NCBI GenBank assembly: GCA_964528755.1
Contig: CAZGWN010000030.1
Location: 1-37,955 of the forward strand
Direction of reading: 5' to 3'
DNA: 37,955 nucleotides
From: Raineyella sp964528755
Lineage (GTDB): Bacteria; Actinomycetota; Actinomycetes; Propionibacteriales; Propionibacteriaceae
The notes below the pieces were generated by a model, which saw only the letters and a program-made list of their open reading frames with translations, had not been told where the DNA came from and searched no databases. Every line of letters begins with the position of its first letter. Positions within the stretch are counted from its first letter, which is position 1. Shown here piece by piece: positions 16,596 to 24,664 of this stretch. Position numbers and translations under genes: made by a program.

Positions 16596-17962
16596 GCGAG
16601 ACCTCCGAGCTTGCGCAGCCGCTGGAACGGGGTGTACGTCGCCAGCACGTCGACCGGCTCGGGGTGGCCGGCAAGGGCCTCGGCGAGGTCGGGGATGACG
16701 GTGCACGGCACTTCCGCGTACGCCAGCCGGACCGCCAGGTCCTGGGCCCGCGGACCGGTCGCGATGACCGTCTTGCCGGCCAGTTGCTCGTAGGGGACGT
16801 CCCACAGCCAGGACACGTCGCGGCCGTCGGCGGCGACCGAGTCGATGGCCAGTACGACGGTGGCGGTGGACAGCAGCGGCAGCGCCTCGTGCCAGCCGGC
16901 CGGGTTCTTGGCGAGCAGCAGCCGGGCCGTCGTCGTGCCGAAGTGCGCGGTGGCGAACCGGCCGGCGGGCGCGGAGACGGTGCGCATCCCCTGCAGTGCG
17001 GTGGCGGTGTCGACGCCGAAAAGCTGAGCGGCGCCCAGGGCGCACGCGGCGTTGCCGACGTTGAACCGGCCCGGCACCCGCAGGTCGGGGTCGTACGTCT
17101 GCCCGGACCGGTCGACGATCGTCCCGTTCAGCACCCGGATCTGCGGCTCGGGCTCGGTCAGGTCGCAGTCGGGGCAGTCCCAGGTGCCCGGATGGCCGGT
17201 GGCCCGGTCGGCGTCGTGGCGGGTCAGGATCGCCCCACACGCCGGGCACAGCGTCGCGTCCTCGGCCCAGGTGGAGTCGGTGTCGACCCACACCACGCGG
17301 TGGGCGGCGCGGGCGACCCAGACGATCAGTGGCTCGTCGGTGTTGGCGACCACGACTGGGGCGTCGGTGCCGGCGGCCTCCAGCGCGGCGTGCCAGTCGC
17401 GGGCCAAGCGTTTGATCTCGTGGTTGCGGTCGAGCTGGTCGCGCGAGAAGTTCAGCAGCACCAGGACCGCCGGATGCCCGACCCGCAGCACCTCGGCGAC
17501 GACGCGTTCGTCGGTCTCCAGCACGGCGATGTCTGCGTCCGGTGCGGCCGACAGCGCCGAGGCGAGGCCGTAGTCGAGGTTCGCGCCGTCGGCGTTGGTG
17601 ACGACCCGGTCCGCGGCGGACACGGGCCGATCGCCGGGCGCGGGGTCGGCGGCCAGCCCGGCCCGGATCGCGGCGGTCAGCAGGTGGGTGGTGGTGGTCT
17701 TGCCATTCGTACCCGAGACGACCGCGGTCCGCTTCCCGACCAGCAGCTTGGCCAGGGCCTGCGGGTCGAGCCGGGTGATCACCCGCCCCCGGATCGACAC
17801 CCCGGCGCCACGTCCCGCCAACCGGGAGGCCGTCGCCGCCAGCCGGCCGGCCGCCACGGCCGCCCCCAGGCGCAGGCGCGCGGCCACTCCCGTCGGTGCC
17901 GCGGGAGAGGCTCCCGGGCCGGGCGGAGCAGGTCGGTCGAGAAGCGATGCCATGCGCCCCAT
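16592..17962 (-). CDS. murT: Lipid II isoglutaminyl synthase, Mur-ligase-like subunit MurT
   Basis: MurT is the ATP-dependent catalytic subunit of the MurT-GatD complex that converts stem-peptide D-glutamate to D-isoglutamine at the cytoplasmic face of the membrane. The 456-aa protein has the Mur-ligase P-loop GTNGKTTTTH (about residues 84-93). It also has the MurT-specific four-cysteine zinc ribbon (CPACG and CPDC), the Mur motif LNFSRDQLDR, and the C-terminal MurT domain ending ATYTPFQRLRKLGGLA. The start at 17962 is preferred to a second ATG at 17953 because GGTGGGTGG precedes it. A very long open frame continues upstream but is antisense to the peptidase gene. Confidence 0.95.
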   Translation of the reverse strand: MGRMASLLDRPAPPGPGASPAAPTGVAARLRLGAAVAAGRLAATASRLAGRGAGVSIRGRVITRLDPQALAKLLVGKRTAVVSGTNGKTTTTHLLTAAIRAGLAADPAPGDRPVSAADRVVTNADGANLDYGLASALSAAPDADIAVLETDERVVAEVLRVGHPAVLVLLNFSRDQLDRNHEIKRLARDWHAALEAAGTDAPVVVANTDEPLIVWVARAAHRVVWVDTDSTWAEDATLCPACGAILTRHDADRATGHPGTWDCPDCDLTEPEPQIRVLNGTIVDRSGQTYDPDLRVPGRFNVGNAACALGAAQLFGVDTATALQGMRTVSAPAGRFATAHFGTTTARLLLAKNPAGWHEALPLLSTATVVLAIDSVAADGRDVSWLWDVPYEQLAGKTVIATGPRAQDLAVRLAYAEVPCTVIPDLAEALAGHPEPVDVLATYTPFQRLRKLGGLA

Positions 17963-18030
17963 TGTCCACCCACCGACGCGTGGGCGCGGAACCGACGTCC
18001 CGGCTCGATCCTCGGGACGTCCCCGGGCGG

Positions 18031-18036
18031 TAGCGT
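18031..18036 (+). promoter_or_regulatory. Putative -10 (TAGCGT) of leaderless S9 peptidase transcript
   Basis: TAGCGT is followed by 7 nt and then the ATG at 18044. No ribosome binding site is seen, so the mRNA probably starts at or next to the start codon. Confidence 0.55.
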
Positions 18037-18043
18037 GGGTTCC

Positions 18044-20275
18044 ATGCGTGCCGAACCGCTCGACCCGACCCTGTCGTTCCCCCGTCTGCAGGCGCGGACG
18101 CGGCGGTTCCGGCTCGGCAGCCCGCACGCGGTCCAGCCGGTGGGCGACGGGTCGCAGGCGCTCTTCCTGCGCTCGGGTGGGCCGGCGGACCCGGCGACGG
18201 CCCTGTGGCTGAGTGACCTGTCCGCCGACCGGCCGCGGGAACGGCTCCTGGCCGACCCCCGCACGCTGCTGGCCGGCGTGGACGAGGACGACGTCCCGGC
18301 CGCCGAAAGGGCCCGCCGGGAACGGTCCCGGGAGCAGTCGGGCGGCATCGTCGCCTATGACGTCGACGCGGATGGGATGTATGCGGCGTTCGCCCTGTCC
18401 GGCCGGCTGTGGCTGACCGACATCACCACCGGGCGGACCCGGGAGCTGCCGGCGATCGGCCCGGTGATCGATCCGCGGATCAGTCCCGACGGCAGCCGGA
18501 TCGCCTGGTCGACCGGGCCGGCGGTGCACGTGGTGGAGGTCACCTCGGGGGCGGTGAGCACGGTCGTGTCGGCGGACGGTCCCGACGTCACCTGGGGGCT
18601 GGCCGACTTCATCGCCGCCGAGGAGATGGACCGCTACCACGGGCTGTGGTGGTCGCCCGACTCCCGTACGTTGCTCGCCCAACGCACCGACGAGTCGACG
18701 GTGGCAACCTGGTACCTGGCCGATCCGGCCCACCCCGACCGTCCGCCCGAGCCGCGGCGCTACCCGCAGGCGCTGACCCGCAACGCCGACGTCCGGCTGT
18801 ACGCGCTCGATCCCGCCGGGCCGTCCCGGGCGCCGGTGGAGATCGGCTGGGACCACGAGGCGTACGAGTACCTGGCGGTGGTGCACTGGTCGCGTCACGG
18901 CGACCCTATCGTGCTGGTCCAGTCGCGCGATCAACGCGACGACGTCGTGCTGTCCGCCGATCCGACCACCGGGGACACCCGCGTCCTCACCCGCCACCAC
19001 GACGACGCGTGGCTGGAGCTGATCGGCGGGTTGCCCGCCCTCGCCCCGGGGGGCCGGCTGGTCGACGGGGTCGCCGATCCGGCGACCGACACGTACCGGC
19101 TGCGCATCGACGGCGAGCCGTTCAGCCCGCCGGGCCTGCAGGTCCGCGGCGTGCTGCACATCGAGAACACCGGCGTCGTCGTGCGCGCTTCCCGCGACCC
19201 ATGCAGCCTCGACATCGTCCGGATCGGCTGGGACGGTCGGGAGAGCCCGATCAGCGACCGCCCGGGCGTCCACCTCGCGGCGTTCGGCGGCAGCGGGCTC
19301 GCCCGTACGTCGCTGAGCATGGACGACGACCGACCGGTCGTCGTCCACCGCTGGCAGGCGCCCCCGCCGATCGGGCGGCACGAGACCGTGCTGACCGACC
19401 TGTCGGGCGTACCCGGATTCGTCACGGGAGTGCAGTTCGCCACGCTCGGCGAGCACGAACTGCGCGCCGCCGTCGTCCGTCCCGGCCCCGACAGTCCGTT
19501 CCACGGCGCCGACACCCTGCCCGTGCTCGTACGCCCGTACGGCGGGCCCGGGCACGCGCGGGTGATGCTGGCCCGCGGGGCGTACTGGGAGGACCAGTGG
19601 TGGGCCGACCAGGGATTCGTGGTGCTGGTCGCCGACGGACGGGGGACGCCGGGCCGCGGCCCCGCGTGGGACCGCCAGATCCGCGACCGGTTCGCCGAGG
19701 TCAGCCTGGCCGACCAGATCGAGGCGGTCCGCGCCCTGCCGCAGGTCGCGCCCGAGGCCGACCTGTCCCGGGTCGCGATGATCGGCTGGTCCTACGGCGG
19801 GTTCCTGTCGGCGTTGGCAGTGCTGCGGGCGCCGGAGGTGTTTGCCGCCGCGGTCGCCGGGGCGCCGCCGACGGACTGGACCCTGTACGACACCCACTAC
19901 ACCGAGCGCTACCTGGGCCTGGACCCGGCGGTCTACCGGGCGAACTCGCTGATCGACGCCGCCGCCGGGCTGCGACGGCCGCTGCTGCTGGTGCACGGGA
20001 TGGCCGACGACAACGTCGCGGTCGCCAACACCCTTCGGCTGTCCTCGGCGCTGCTCGCCGCCGGCCGCCCGCACGGGGTGCTGCCGCTGACCGGGATCAC
20101 CCACATGACCACCGACGAGGCCGTCGCCGAGGGGCTGCTGTTGGTGCAGCTGCGGTTCCTGCGGCAGGCGCTCGGCCTGCGCGACCCCGACCCGTACGAC
20201 CCTGACCCGCACGAGCCCGACCAACCCGAGCCCGACCAACCCGAGCCCGACCACGGAAGGAAGCTGCAGCCATGA
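18044..20275 (+). CDS. S9 family prolyl-oligopeptidase / dipeptidyl-peptidase IV-like serine peptidase
   Basis: A 743-aa cytoplasmic peptidase without a signal peptide. The N-terminal half is a DPP IV-type beta-propeller; its segment WGLADFIAAEEMDRYHGLWWSPDS contains the EE pair that in DPP IV binds the substrate amino terminus. The C-terminal alpha/beta hydrolase domain has Ser583 in GWSYGG, Asp655/656 in HGMADDNV and His687 in GITHMT. It probably removes N-terminal dipeptides. A short Asp/Glu-Pro repeat tail ends the protein. Its stop overlaps the DUF885 gene start by 4 nt, so the two putative peptidases are coupled. Confidence 0.93.
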   Translation: MRAEPLDPTLSFPRLQARTRRFRLGSPHAVQPVGDGSQALFLRSGGPADPATALWLSDLSADRPRERLLADPRTLLAGVDEDDVPAAERARRERSREQSGGIVAYDVDADGMYAAFALSGRLWLTDITTGRTRELPAIGPVIDPRISPDGSRIAWSTGPAVHVVEVTSGAVSTVVSADGPDVTWGLADFIAAEEMDRYHGLWWSPDSRTLLAQRTDESTVATWYLADPAHPDRPPEPRRYPQALTRNADVRLYALDPAGPSRAPVEIGWDHEAYEYLAVVHWSRHGDPIVLVQSRDQRDDVVLSADPTTGDTRVLTRHHDDAWLELIGGLPALAPGGRLVDGVADPATDTYRLRIDGEPFSPPGLQVRGVLHIENTGVVVRASRDPCSLDIVRIGWDGRESPISDRPGVHLAAFGGSGLARTSLSMDDDRPVVVHRWQAPPPIGRHETVLTDLSGVPGFVTGVQFATLGEHELRAAVVRPGPDSPFHGADTLPVLVRPYGGPGHARVMLARGAYWEDQWWADQGFVVLVADGRGTPGRGPAWDRQIRDRFAEVSLADQIEAVRALPQVAPEADLSRVAMIGWSYGGFLSALAVLRAPEVFAAAVAGAPPTDWTLYDTHYTERYLGLDPAVYRANSLIDAAAGLRRPLLLVHGMADDNVAVANTLRLSSALLAAGRPHGVLPLTGITHMTTDEAVAEGLLLVQLRFLRQALGLRDPDPYDPDPHEPDQPEPDQPEPDHGRKLQP
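20213..20253 (+). repeat. 15-bp tandem repeat encoding EPDQP units
   Basis: The 15-bp unit GAGCCCGACCAACCC occurs twice in full (20213-20227, 20228-20242) and once in part (20243-20253). It encodes an acidic Glu-Pro-Asp-Gln-Pro tail on the S9 peptidase and follows looser Asp-Pro repeats. Such in-frame repeats can vary in copy number between strains. Confidence 0.8.
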
Positions 20276-21957
20276 CCGATCTTGCTCCGGAGGCCCGCGA
20301 GGCCCTCGACGGACTCGCCGGGGACTACTGGGCCTGGCGTACCCTCGAGCAGCCGCGGACCGATGACGACATCCCCCGGGTGGAGCGGGTCCCCGGCTGG
20401 CGACCCGGTTGGTCGGCCGAGGCCGTCACCCGCTACCGGGTCGCCGTGGAGGGTTTCGAGACCCGGTGGGCCGACCTGCCGCTGCCCGGGGCGGCGACCG
20501 ACGACCCGGACATCCGGACGTACGTGGTCGACCACGCGCTGGTCGGCTCGGCGATCGCGCGCGCCCGCTTCGAGCTCGACGTCAACAACCTGTGGCAGAC
20601 CGACCCGGCGTTCTACATCGACCAGACCATCGGGGTCGTCTTCGACCTGCTGCGGCCCGAGGGCCCGTTCGACACGGCCCGGACCGGTGAGGTGATCGGG
20701 GCGTTGCGCAACGTCGCGGTGATCCTCGACGAGGGACGCGCCAACCTGGTCGGGCACGCCCGCACCGAGCTCGCCGGGCTGGCCGTGGAGACCCTGACGA
20801 GCGCCGGCGGGCGGCCCGGCGGCGTACGGGAAGCGGTGACCGACGCGATCGGCGCGCTGGCCGGCGTCGTCCCAGGCGAGCTGCGGGACGACCTGGTGGC
20901 GGCGGGCGCCGGCGCGGCCGAGGCCCTGGAGGCGTACCGGACGTGGATCGAACATGACCTGGCGACGACCCCGTGGGAGCCGATCGGGCCGGGGGAGTTC
21001 GAGCGGTTCCTGCGCGAGATCGCGCTCAATCCGGCCACGCCGGCGGAGTTGCAGCTCACCGGCCGGCTCGAACTGGAGCGCGCCGAGGCGTTCAGCGTGA
21101 TCGAGTCCCGCGGCCACCGGCTGTCGTCGGGGCGTACGGATCCGCGCGATCCGCTGCCGACCGAGGTGGCGGCGGTGTGCGAGCGCCAGCACGTGCAGGA
21201 GGCGCAGCTGCGGCGGTTCTACGAGGAGCGGGGCCTGCTCAGCCAGCCCGCGTCGCTGCGGCATTACCTGCTCAAGCCGATGCCGGCCTGGATCGAGCCG
21301 CTGCAGTGGCTCGGCGTCACCGACGACCTCGCCTGGGAGAAGGCGTCCTCGCAGGAGGCGCTGAGCTGGCAGCCGCCGCTGGACGCGCCGTTGGGCTTCT
21401 TCGACGACGCGATCAGCCGGGACCCGATGACCGGTCTCATCCACGAGGGTGCCCACAGCCAGCAGATCGCGCTGTCGGCGGCGCACCCCGACGAGATCCG
21501 GCGGCACTACTACGACTCGGGCGCCAACGAGGGGATCGCCTACTACAACGAGGAGATGCTGGCCCGGGCCGGTCTGTTCGACGACAACCCGAACAGTGCC
21601 GAGACGATCCACGCCTTCCTGCGGTTGCGCAGCCTGCGGGTCGCGATCGACATCAGGCTGGCGCTGGGGGAGATCAGCATCGACCAGGCCGCCCGCGAAC
21701 TCGCCGAACGGGTGCCGATGGACGAGGCGACGGCGCAGTGGGAGGCGTCGTTCTTCGCCAAGACCCCGGGGCAGGGGATGACCTACCAGGTCGGCAAGTC
21801 GCAGATCCTGCGGCTCCTCGGGGAGGCGGCGCGGCGGCCCGGATTCGAGCTCCAGGATTTCCACGACAGGCTGTGGCTCAACGGGAACGTGCCGATCGCG
21901 CTGCAGCGGTACGAACTGTTGGGTGCGGTGGACGAGCTGGACAGGATTCGGCTGTAG
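20272..21957 (+). CDS. DUF885 family protein, probable zinc peptidase
   Basis: A 561-aa DUF885 protein. The family has a gluzincin-like HExxH site, here HEGAH (His391, Glu392, His395) followed by SQQ, with a downstream Glu in GANEGIAYYNEEMLAR (about residue 420) as likely third ligand. Many DUF885 members carry HExxPGH here; this variant is HEGAHSQQ. The C-terminus has GQGMTYQVGKSQILRL, also typical. No signal peptide is present, so it should be cytoplasmic. It overlaps the S9 peptidase by ATGA, suggesting joint peptide degradation. The substrate is unknown. Confidence 0.85.
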   Translation: MTDLAPEAREALDGLAGDYWAWRTLEQPRTDDDIPRVERVPGWRPGWSAEAVTRYRVAVEGFETRWADLPLPGAATDDPDIRTYVVDHALVGSAIARARFELDVNNLWQTDPAFYIDQTIGVVFDLLRPEGPFDTARTGEVIGALRNVAVILDEGRANLVGHARTELAGLAVETLTSAGGRPGGVREAVTDAIGALAGVVPGELRDDLVAAGAGAAEALEAYRTWIEHDLATTPWEPIGPGEFERFLREIALNPATPAELQLTGRLELERAEAFSVIESRGHRLSSGRTDPRDPLPTEVAAVCERQHVQEAQLRRFYEERGLLSQPASLRHYLLKPMPAWIEPLQWLGVTDDLAWEKASSQEALSWQPPLDAPLGFFDDAISRDPMTGLIHEGAHSQQIALSAAHPDEIRRHYYDSGANEGIAYYNEEMLARAGLFDDNPNSAETIHAFLRLRSLRVAIDIRLALGEISIDQAARELAERVPMDEATAQWEASFFAKTPGQGMTYQVGKSQILRLLGEAARRPGFELQDFHDRLWLNGNVPIALQRYELLGAVDELDRIRL

Positions 21958-21993
21958 TCACGTCCCACTCGTGAGGGGGCGGGTCGGCGGCCC

Positions 21994-22740
21994 CTATCGA
22001 CGCGCCTCGGCCAACAGGATCTCGGCGAGTTCGGCGGGCTTGGACAACATCGGCCAGTGCCCGGTCGGCAGATCGACCAGCCGCAGGTCGGCGACCCGGG
22101 CCACCTCGGCGACGTACGGCACGCCGGCGGCCATCGCCTCCCGGACCGCGGCCACCGGCCAGGAGGTGCAGATCACGGTGACGGGCACGTCGAGGCGGGC
22201 CGGATCGGTGACCACCAGGGGATCCCGCGCGGCGCCGGCTGGCTCGGCCACCGCCAGGTCGGTGAAGGTGCGCCGGGCGGCCTCGTCGAGCCCGTCGATG
22301 CTGTTGCCCATCGCGACCAGGTCGTCGAACGACGGCAGCGGGATCTCCTCGGCATCGGGTGGGGTGTCCGGAAGGATCGCCTGGCCGTCGGCGACCGGGG
22401 CGGCGTCGACGTACACGATGCGCGCCAGGGCGTCCGGGCGGGCATCGGCCACGCCCGAGGCGACGGCGGCCGCGCCGCTGTGCGCGACCAGCACGACCGG
22501 TTCCTCGAACTGTTCGATCACGCCGAGAACATGGTCGATGTGGTCGGCCAGGCCGATGTCGCCCCGGGTGACGTCGGCCGATTCGAGGCCGGGGAGCGTG
22601 ATGGGGGTGGCGTCGGCCCCCGCCTGCTCGAGGCGGTCGACGACGACGTCCCATGCCCAGGCGCCCATCCAGAACCCCGGGACGAGCACGAGAGGGCGGA
22701 ACGGTGAGGCGTCGGGGGGTGTGGGTTCGGGCTGGTCCAT
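21994..22740 (-). CDS. Alpha/beta hydrolase
   Basis: A 248-aa alpha/beta hydrolase resembling plant esterase/MenH-like single-domain members. The oxyanion strand is LVLVPGFWMGAWAWD (about residues 17-31), the nucleophile Ser lies in VAHSGAAAVA, and the catalytic His in LPTGHWPMLSKP near the C-terminus. The nucleophile elbow is HSGAA rather than GxSxG, as in the salicylic-acid-binding or EstC-type group. The start at 22740 is chosen because TACGCT lies 6 nt upstream (leaderless). The substrate is not assignable. Its 3' end faces the DUF885 gene. Confidence 0.88.
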   Translation of the reverse strand: MDQPEPTPPDASPFRPLVLVPGFWMGAWAWDVVVDRLEQAGADATPITLPGLESADVTRGDIGLADHIDHVLGVIEQFEEPVVLVAHSGAAAVASGVADARPDALARIVYVDAAPVADGQAILPDTPPDAEEIPLPSFDDLVAMGNSIDGLDEAARRTFTDLAVAEPAGAARDPLVVTDPARLDVPVTVICTSWPVAAVREAMAAGVPYVAEVARVADLRLVDLPTGHWPMLSKPAELAEILLAEARR

Positions 22741-22746
22741 GGACCC

Positions 22747-22752
22747 AGCGTA
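22747..22752 (-). promoter_or_regulatory. Putative -10 (TACGCT) of leaderless hydrolase transcript
   Basis: On the minus strand TACGCT is followed by 6 nt and then the ATG of the alpha/beta hydrolase. No ribosome binding site is seen. Confidence 0.5.
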
Positions 22753-22777
22753 AGGGGAGTCGCGCGGCGCGGTTCGC

Positions 22778-23497
22778 CTATCGCCGGACGGCTGCACCGG
22801 CCCGTACCGCCAGCGCCCCGGCCGGATCGTCGGTGATGACGGCATCGACATCGTGGTCGAACAGCCATCGCCATTCGGCCGGGTCGTTGACGGTCCACGC
22901 GCGGACGGCGATTCCCGCGGAGGCCAGACCGGCCAGCACCCCGGGCGCGTGGAGAGTGAGATACATCGGGTGTACGGCGGTGACGCCAAGGTGGCGCAGG
23001 TAGACCCACGGGTCGACCAGGCCCTCGGAGTACAACGGTGCGATCTGCGCGTCCGGGATCAGCCGACCCAACTCGAGCAGGGTGAAGTGGTTGAACGACG
23101 AGTAGACGATCCGGTCGCCCATGCCCGAGGCGTGGTGAATCCGCACCAGCGCCTCCTCGATCCCGGGGTAGACGACGGGCCCGTTCTTCACCTCCACATT
23201 GAGGGTCAGGCCGGTCGGGCGGACGAGTGCGAAGACCTCCTCCAGCAGCGGGATCCGGGTATCGACCTCGGCGCCGGCCGCCCGCAGATCGGCGTACCGG
23301 GTGTCGCGGATGACCAGCGGCGCCCTGCCCGGGACCGGCACGACCGGATCGTGGTGACAGACCAGGCGAGAGTCGCGGCTGAGGTGCACGTCGAGCTCGA
23401 TGCCGTCAGCGCCGTCGTCGATCGCGCGCCGGTAGGCTGCCATGGTGTTGGGCGGGAAGACCGCGGTCGCTCCCGCGTGGGCCCAGATCCTGGTCAT
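22778..23497 (-). CDS. Glycerophosphodiester phosphodiesterase
   Basis: A 239-aa GDPD-family enzyme that hydrolyses glycerophosphodiesters to glycerol-3-phosphate and an alcohol. The TIM-barrel motifs are clear: WAHAGATAVFPPNTMAAY (the family usually has HRG; here HAG) near residue 5, GADGIELDVHLSRD with its metal-binding ELD, then CHHDPVV. LNVEVKN and VRAWTVNDPAEWRWL also fit, and DAVITDDP ends the barrel. It has no signal peptide and is probably cytoplasmic. Its start lies 7 nt after TACCGT and lacks a ribosome binding site. Confidence 0.92.
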   Translation of the reverse strand: MTRIWAHAGATAVFPPNTMAAYRRAIDDGADGIELDVHLSRDSRLVCHHDPVVPVPGRAPLVIRDTRYADLRAAGAEVDTRIPLLEEVFALVRPTGLTLNVEVKNGPVVYPGIEEALVRIHHASGMGDRIVYSSFNHFTLLELGRLIPDAQIAPLYSEGLVDPWVYLRHLGVTAVHPMYLTLHAPGVLAGLASAGIAVRAWTVNDPAEWRWLFDHDVDAVITDDPAGALAVRAGAAVRR

Positions 23498-23504
23498 GCC
23501 GGGC

Positions 23505-23510
23505 ACGGTA
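23505..23510 (-). promoter_or_regulatory. Putative -10 (TACCGT) of leaderless GDPD transcript
   Basis: On the minus strand TACCGT is followed by 7 nt and then the ATG at 23497. No ribosome binding site is seen. Confidence 0.5.
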
Positions 23511-23599
23511 GGAGCCTTCGGTGACAGGCCGGTGAACGGTACGGGCCGAGCGAGGTGACCCGGGGCGGGGGCCCTGCTGCCGGATGGGATACTGAGGGG

Positions 23600-24532
23600 A
23601 TGAGTACGACGGACACCGCACCGGGGCAGAGCCGCTACGCACCGCCGGTGGACCTGTCGCGCTTCGCGCTGCTGTCGATCGCGGCGGCGCTGATCACCAT
23701 GGCCCTGAAGGTGGTGGCCGCCTGGCTGACCGGATCGGTCGGCCTGCTGTCCGACGCGGCGGAATCGTTGGTCAACCTCGTCGCCGCGGTCGTCGCCTTC
23801 ATCGTGCTCAAGATCGCCATCCGTCCGCCCGACGCGAACCATCCGTTCGGCCACTCCAAGGCGGAGTACTTCTCGGCGGCCGTGGAAGGCGGGATGATCT
23901 TCGTCGCCGCGGCGGCGATCATCGTCAGCGCCGTCGATCGGCTGATCCATCCGATGATGCCCGAGTCCCTCGGGGTCGGTCTGGCCATCTCGACGGTGGC
24001 GGCGCTGATCAACGGCGGGGTCGGGTGGGTCCTCCTGCGGCAGGGTCGCCGGATGCGGTCGGCGACGCTGGTCGCCGACGGGAAGCACCTCCTCACGGAC
24101 GTGGTGACCTCGGCCGCCGTCCTGGTCGGTGTCGGTCTGGTCGCGCTCACCGGAGTGGAACGGCTCGACCCGATCGTGGCGTTGGTGGCCGGGGTGAACA
24201 TCGTGTGGACCGGGTTCGCGCTGATCCGCAACTCGGTGAACGGCCTGATGGACGTCGCCCTGCCCGACGACGTGATCGACCGGATCGAGGCGGTGCTGGA
24301 TCGCTACCGCAGTGGCGAGGTGGAGTTCCATGCGTTGCGCGCCCGTGAGGCGGGCAATCGTCGGTTCCTCAACGTCCATGTCCTGGTGCCGGGGTCGTGG
24401 AGCGTCAAGCGCGGGCACGACCTGACCGAGGACCTCATCGACGCTCTCGTGGAGGAGGTGCCCGACCTGCGGGTGTCGGCACATCTGGAGCCCAGGGAGG
24501 ACCCGCGCTCGTACGAGGACATCGACATCTGA
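23600..24532 (+). CDS. Cation diffusion facilitator (CDF) family metal transporter
   Basis: A 310-aa CDF protein exporting divalent metals (Zn, Fe, Co or Mn) by proton antiport. The TM2 site has LLSDAAESLVNLV (S-D-x-x-E, where many CDFs have HxxxD), and TM5 has LVADGKHLLTDVVTS with the HxxxD pair. PFGHSKAEYFSA follows TM3. A C-terminal cytoplasmic domain (about residues 210-300) contains HVLVPGSWSVKRGHDLTEDL. There are about six membrane helices. TGAGGGG lies directly before the ATG. A perfect hairpin follows the stop codon. The metal cannot be assigned. Confidence 0.92.
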   Translation: MSTTDTAPGQSRYAPPVDLSRFALLSIAAALITMALKVVAAWLTGSVGLLSDAAESLVNLVAAVVAFIVLKIAIRPPDANHPFGHSKAEYFSAAVEGGMIFVAAAAIIVSAVDRLIHPMMPESLGVGLAISTVAALINGGVGWVLLRQGRRMRSATLVADGKHLLTDVVTSAAVLVGVGLVALTGVERLDPIVALVAGVNIVWTGFALIRNSVNGLMDVALPDDVIDRIEAVLDRYRSGEVEFHALRAREAGNRRFLNVHVLVPGSWSVKRGHDLTEDLIDALVEEVPDLRVSAHLEPREDPRSYEDIDI

Positions 24533-24570
24533 CCGGCGGCTTCCCCGGCCCGGGCCGGGGAAGCCGCCGG
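24533..24570 (+). terminator. Perfect 38-bp palindrome, likely terminator of the CDF gene
   Basis: The sequence reads CCGGCGGCTTCCCCGGCCC followed by its exact reverse complement, starting on the base after the CDF stop codon. It lacks a T tract, as is common in high-GC actinobacteria. It separates the CDF gene from the nucleotidase. Confidence 0.8.
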
Positions 24571-24624
24571 CTCCCGTACCCCTCCCGGATGCCCGGTCGC
24601 CACCTTTGATTCACCTGCGATCCC

Positions 24625-24630
24625 TAGCGT
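24625..24630 (+). promoter_or_regulatory. Putative -10 (TAGCGT) of the nucleotidase gene
   Basis: TAGCGT lies 34 nt before the nucleotidase ATG, giving a leader of about 28 nt that includes the GGGAGAGAAG ribosome binding site. No convincing -35 is seen. Confidence 0.4.
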
Positions 24631-24664
24631 CGGCGGCACGAATCGCCATCGTCCGGGAGAGAAG

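Noticed and set aside
17963..20254. Very long minus-strand open frame upstream of murT, antisense to the S9 peptidase
   Set aside because: It has low-complexity Arg/Gly/Val/Gln-rich content with no domain, while the plus strand has an unmistakable peptidase; a GC-rich frame artefact.
21958..21974. Short inverted repeat TCACG-N7-CGTGA between convergent DUF885 and hydrolase genes
   Set aside because: Five-base stem only; too weak to call a terminator.
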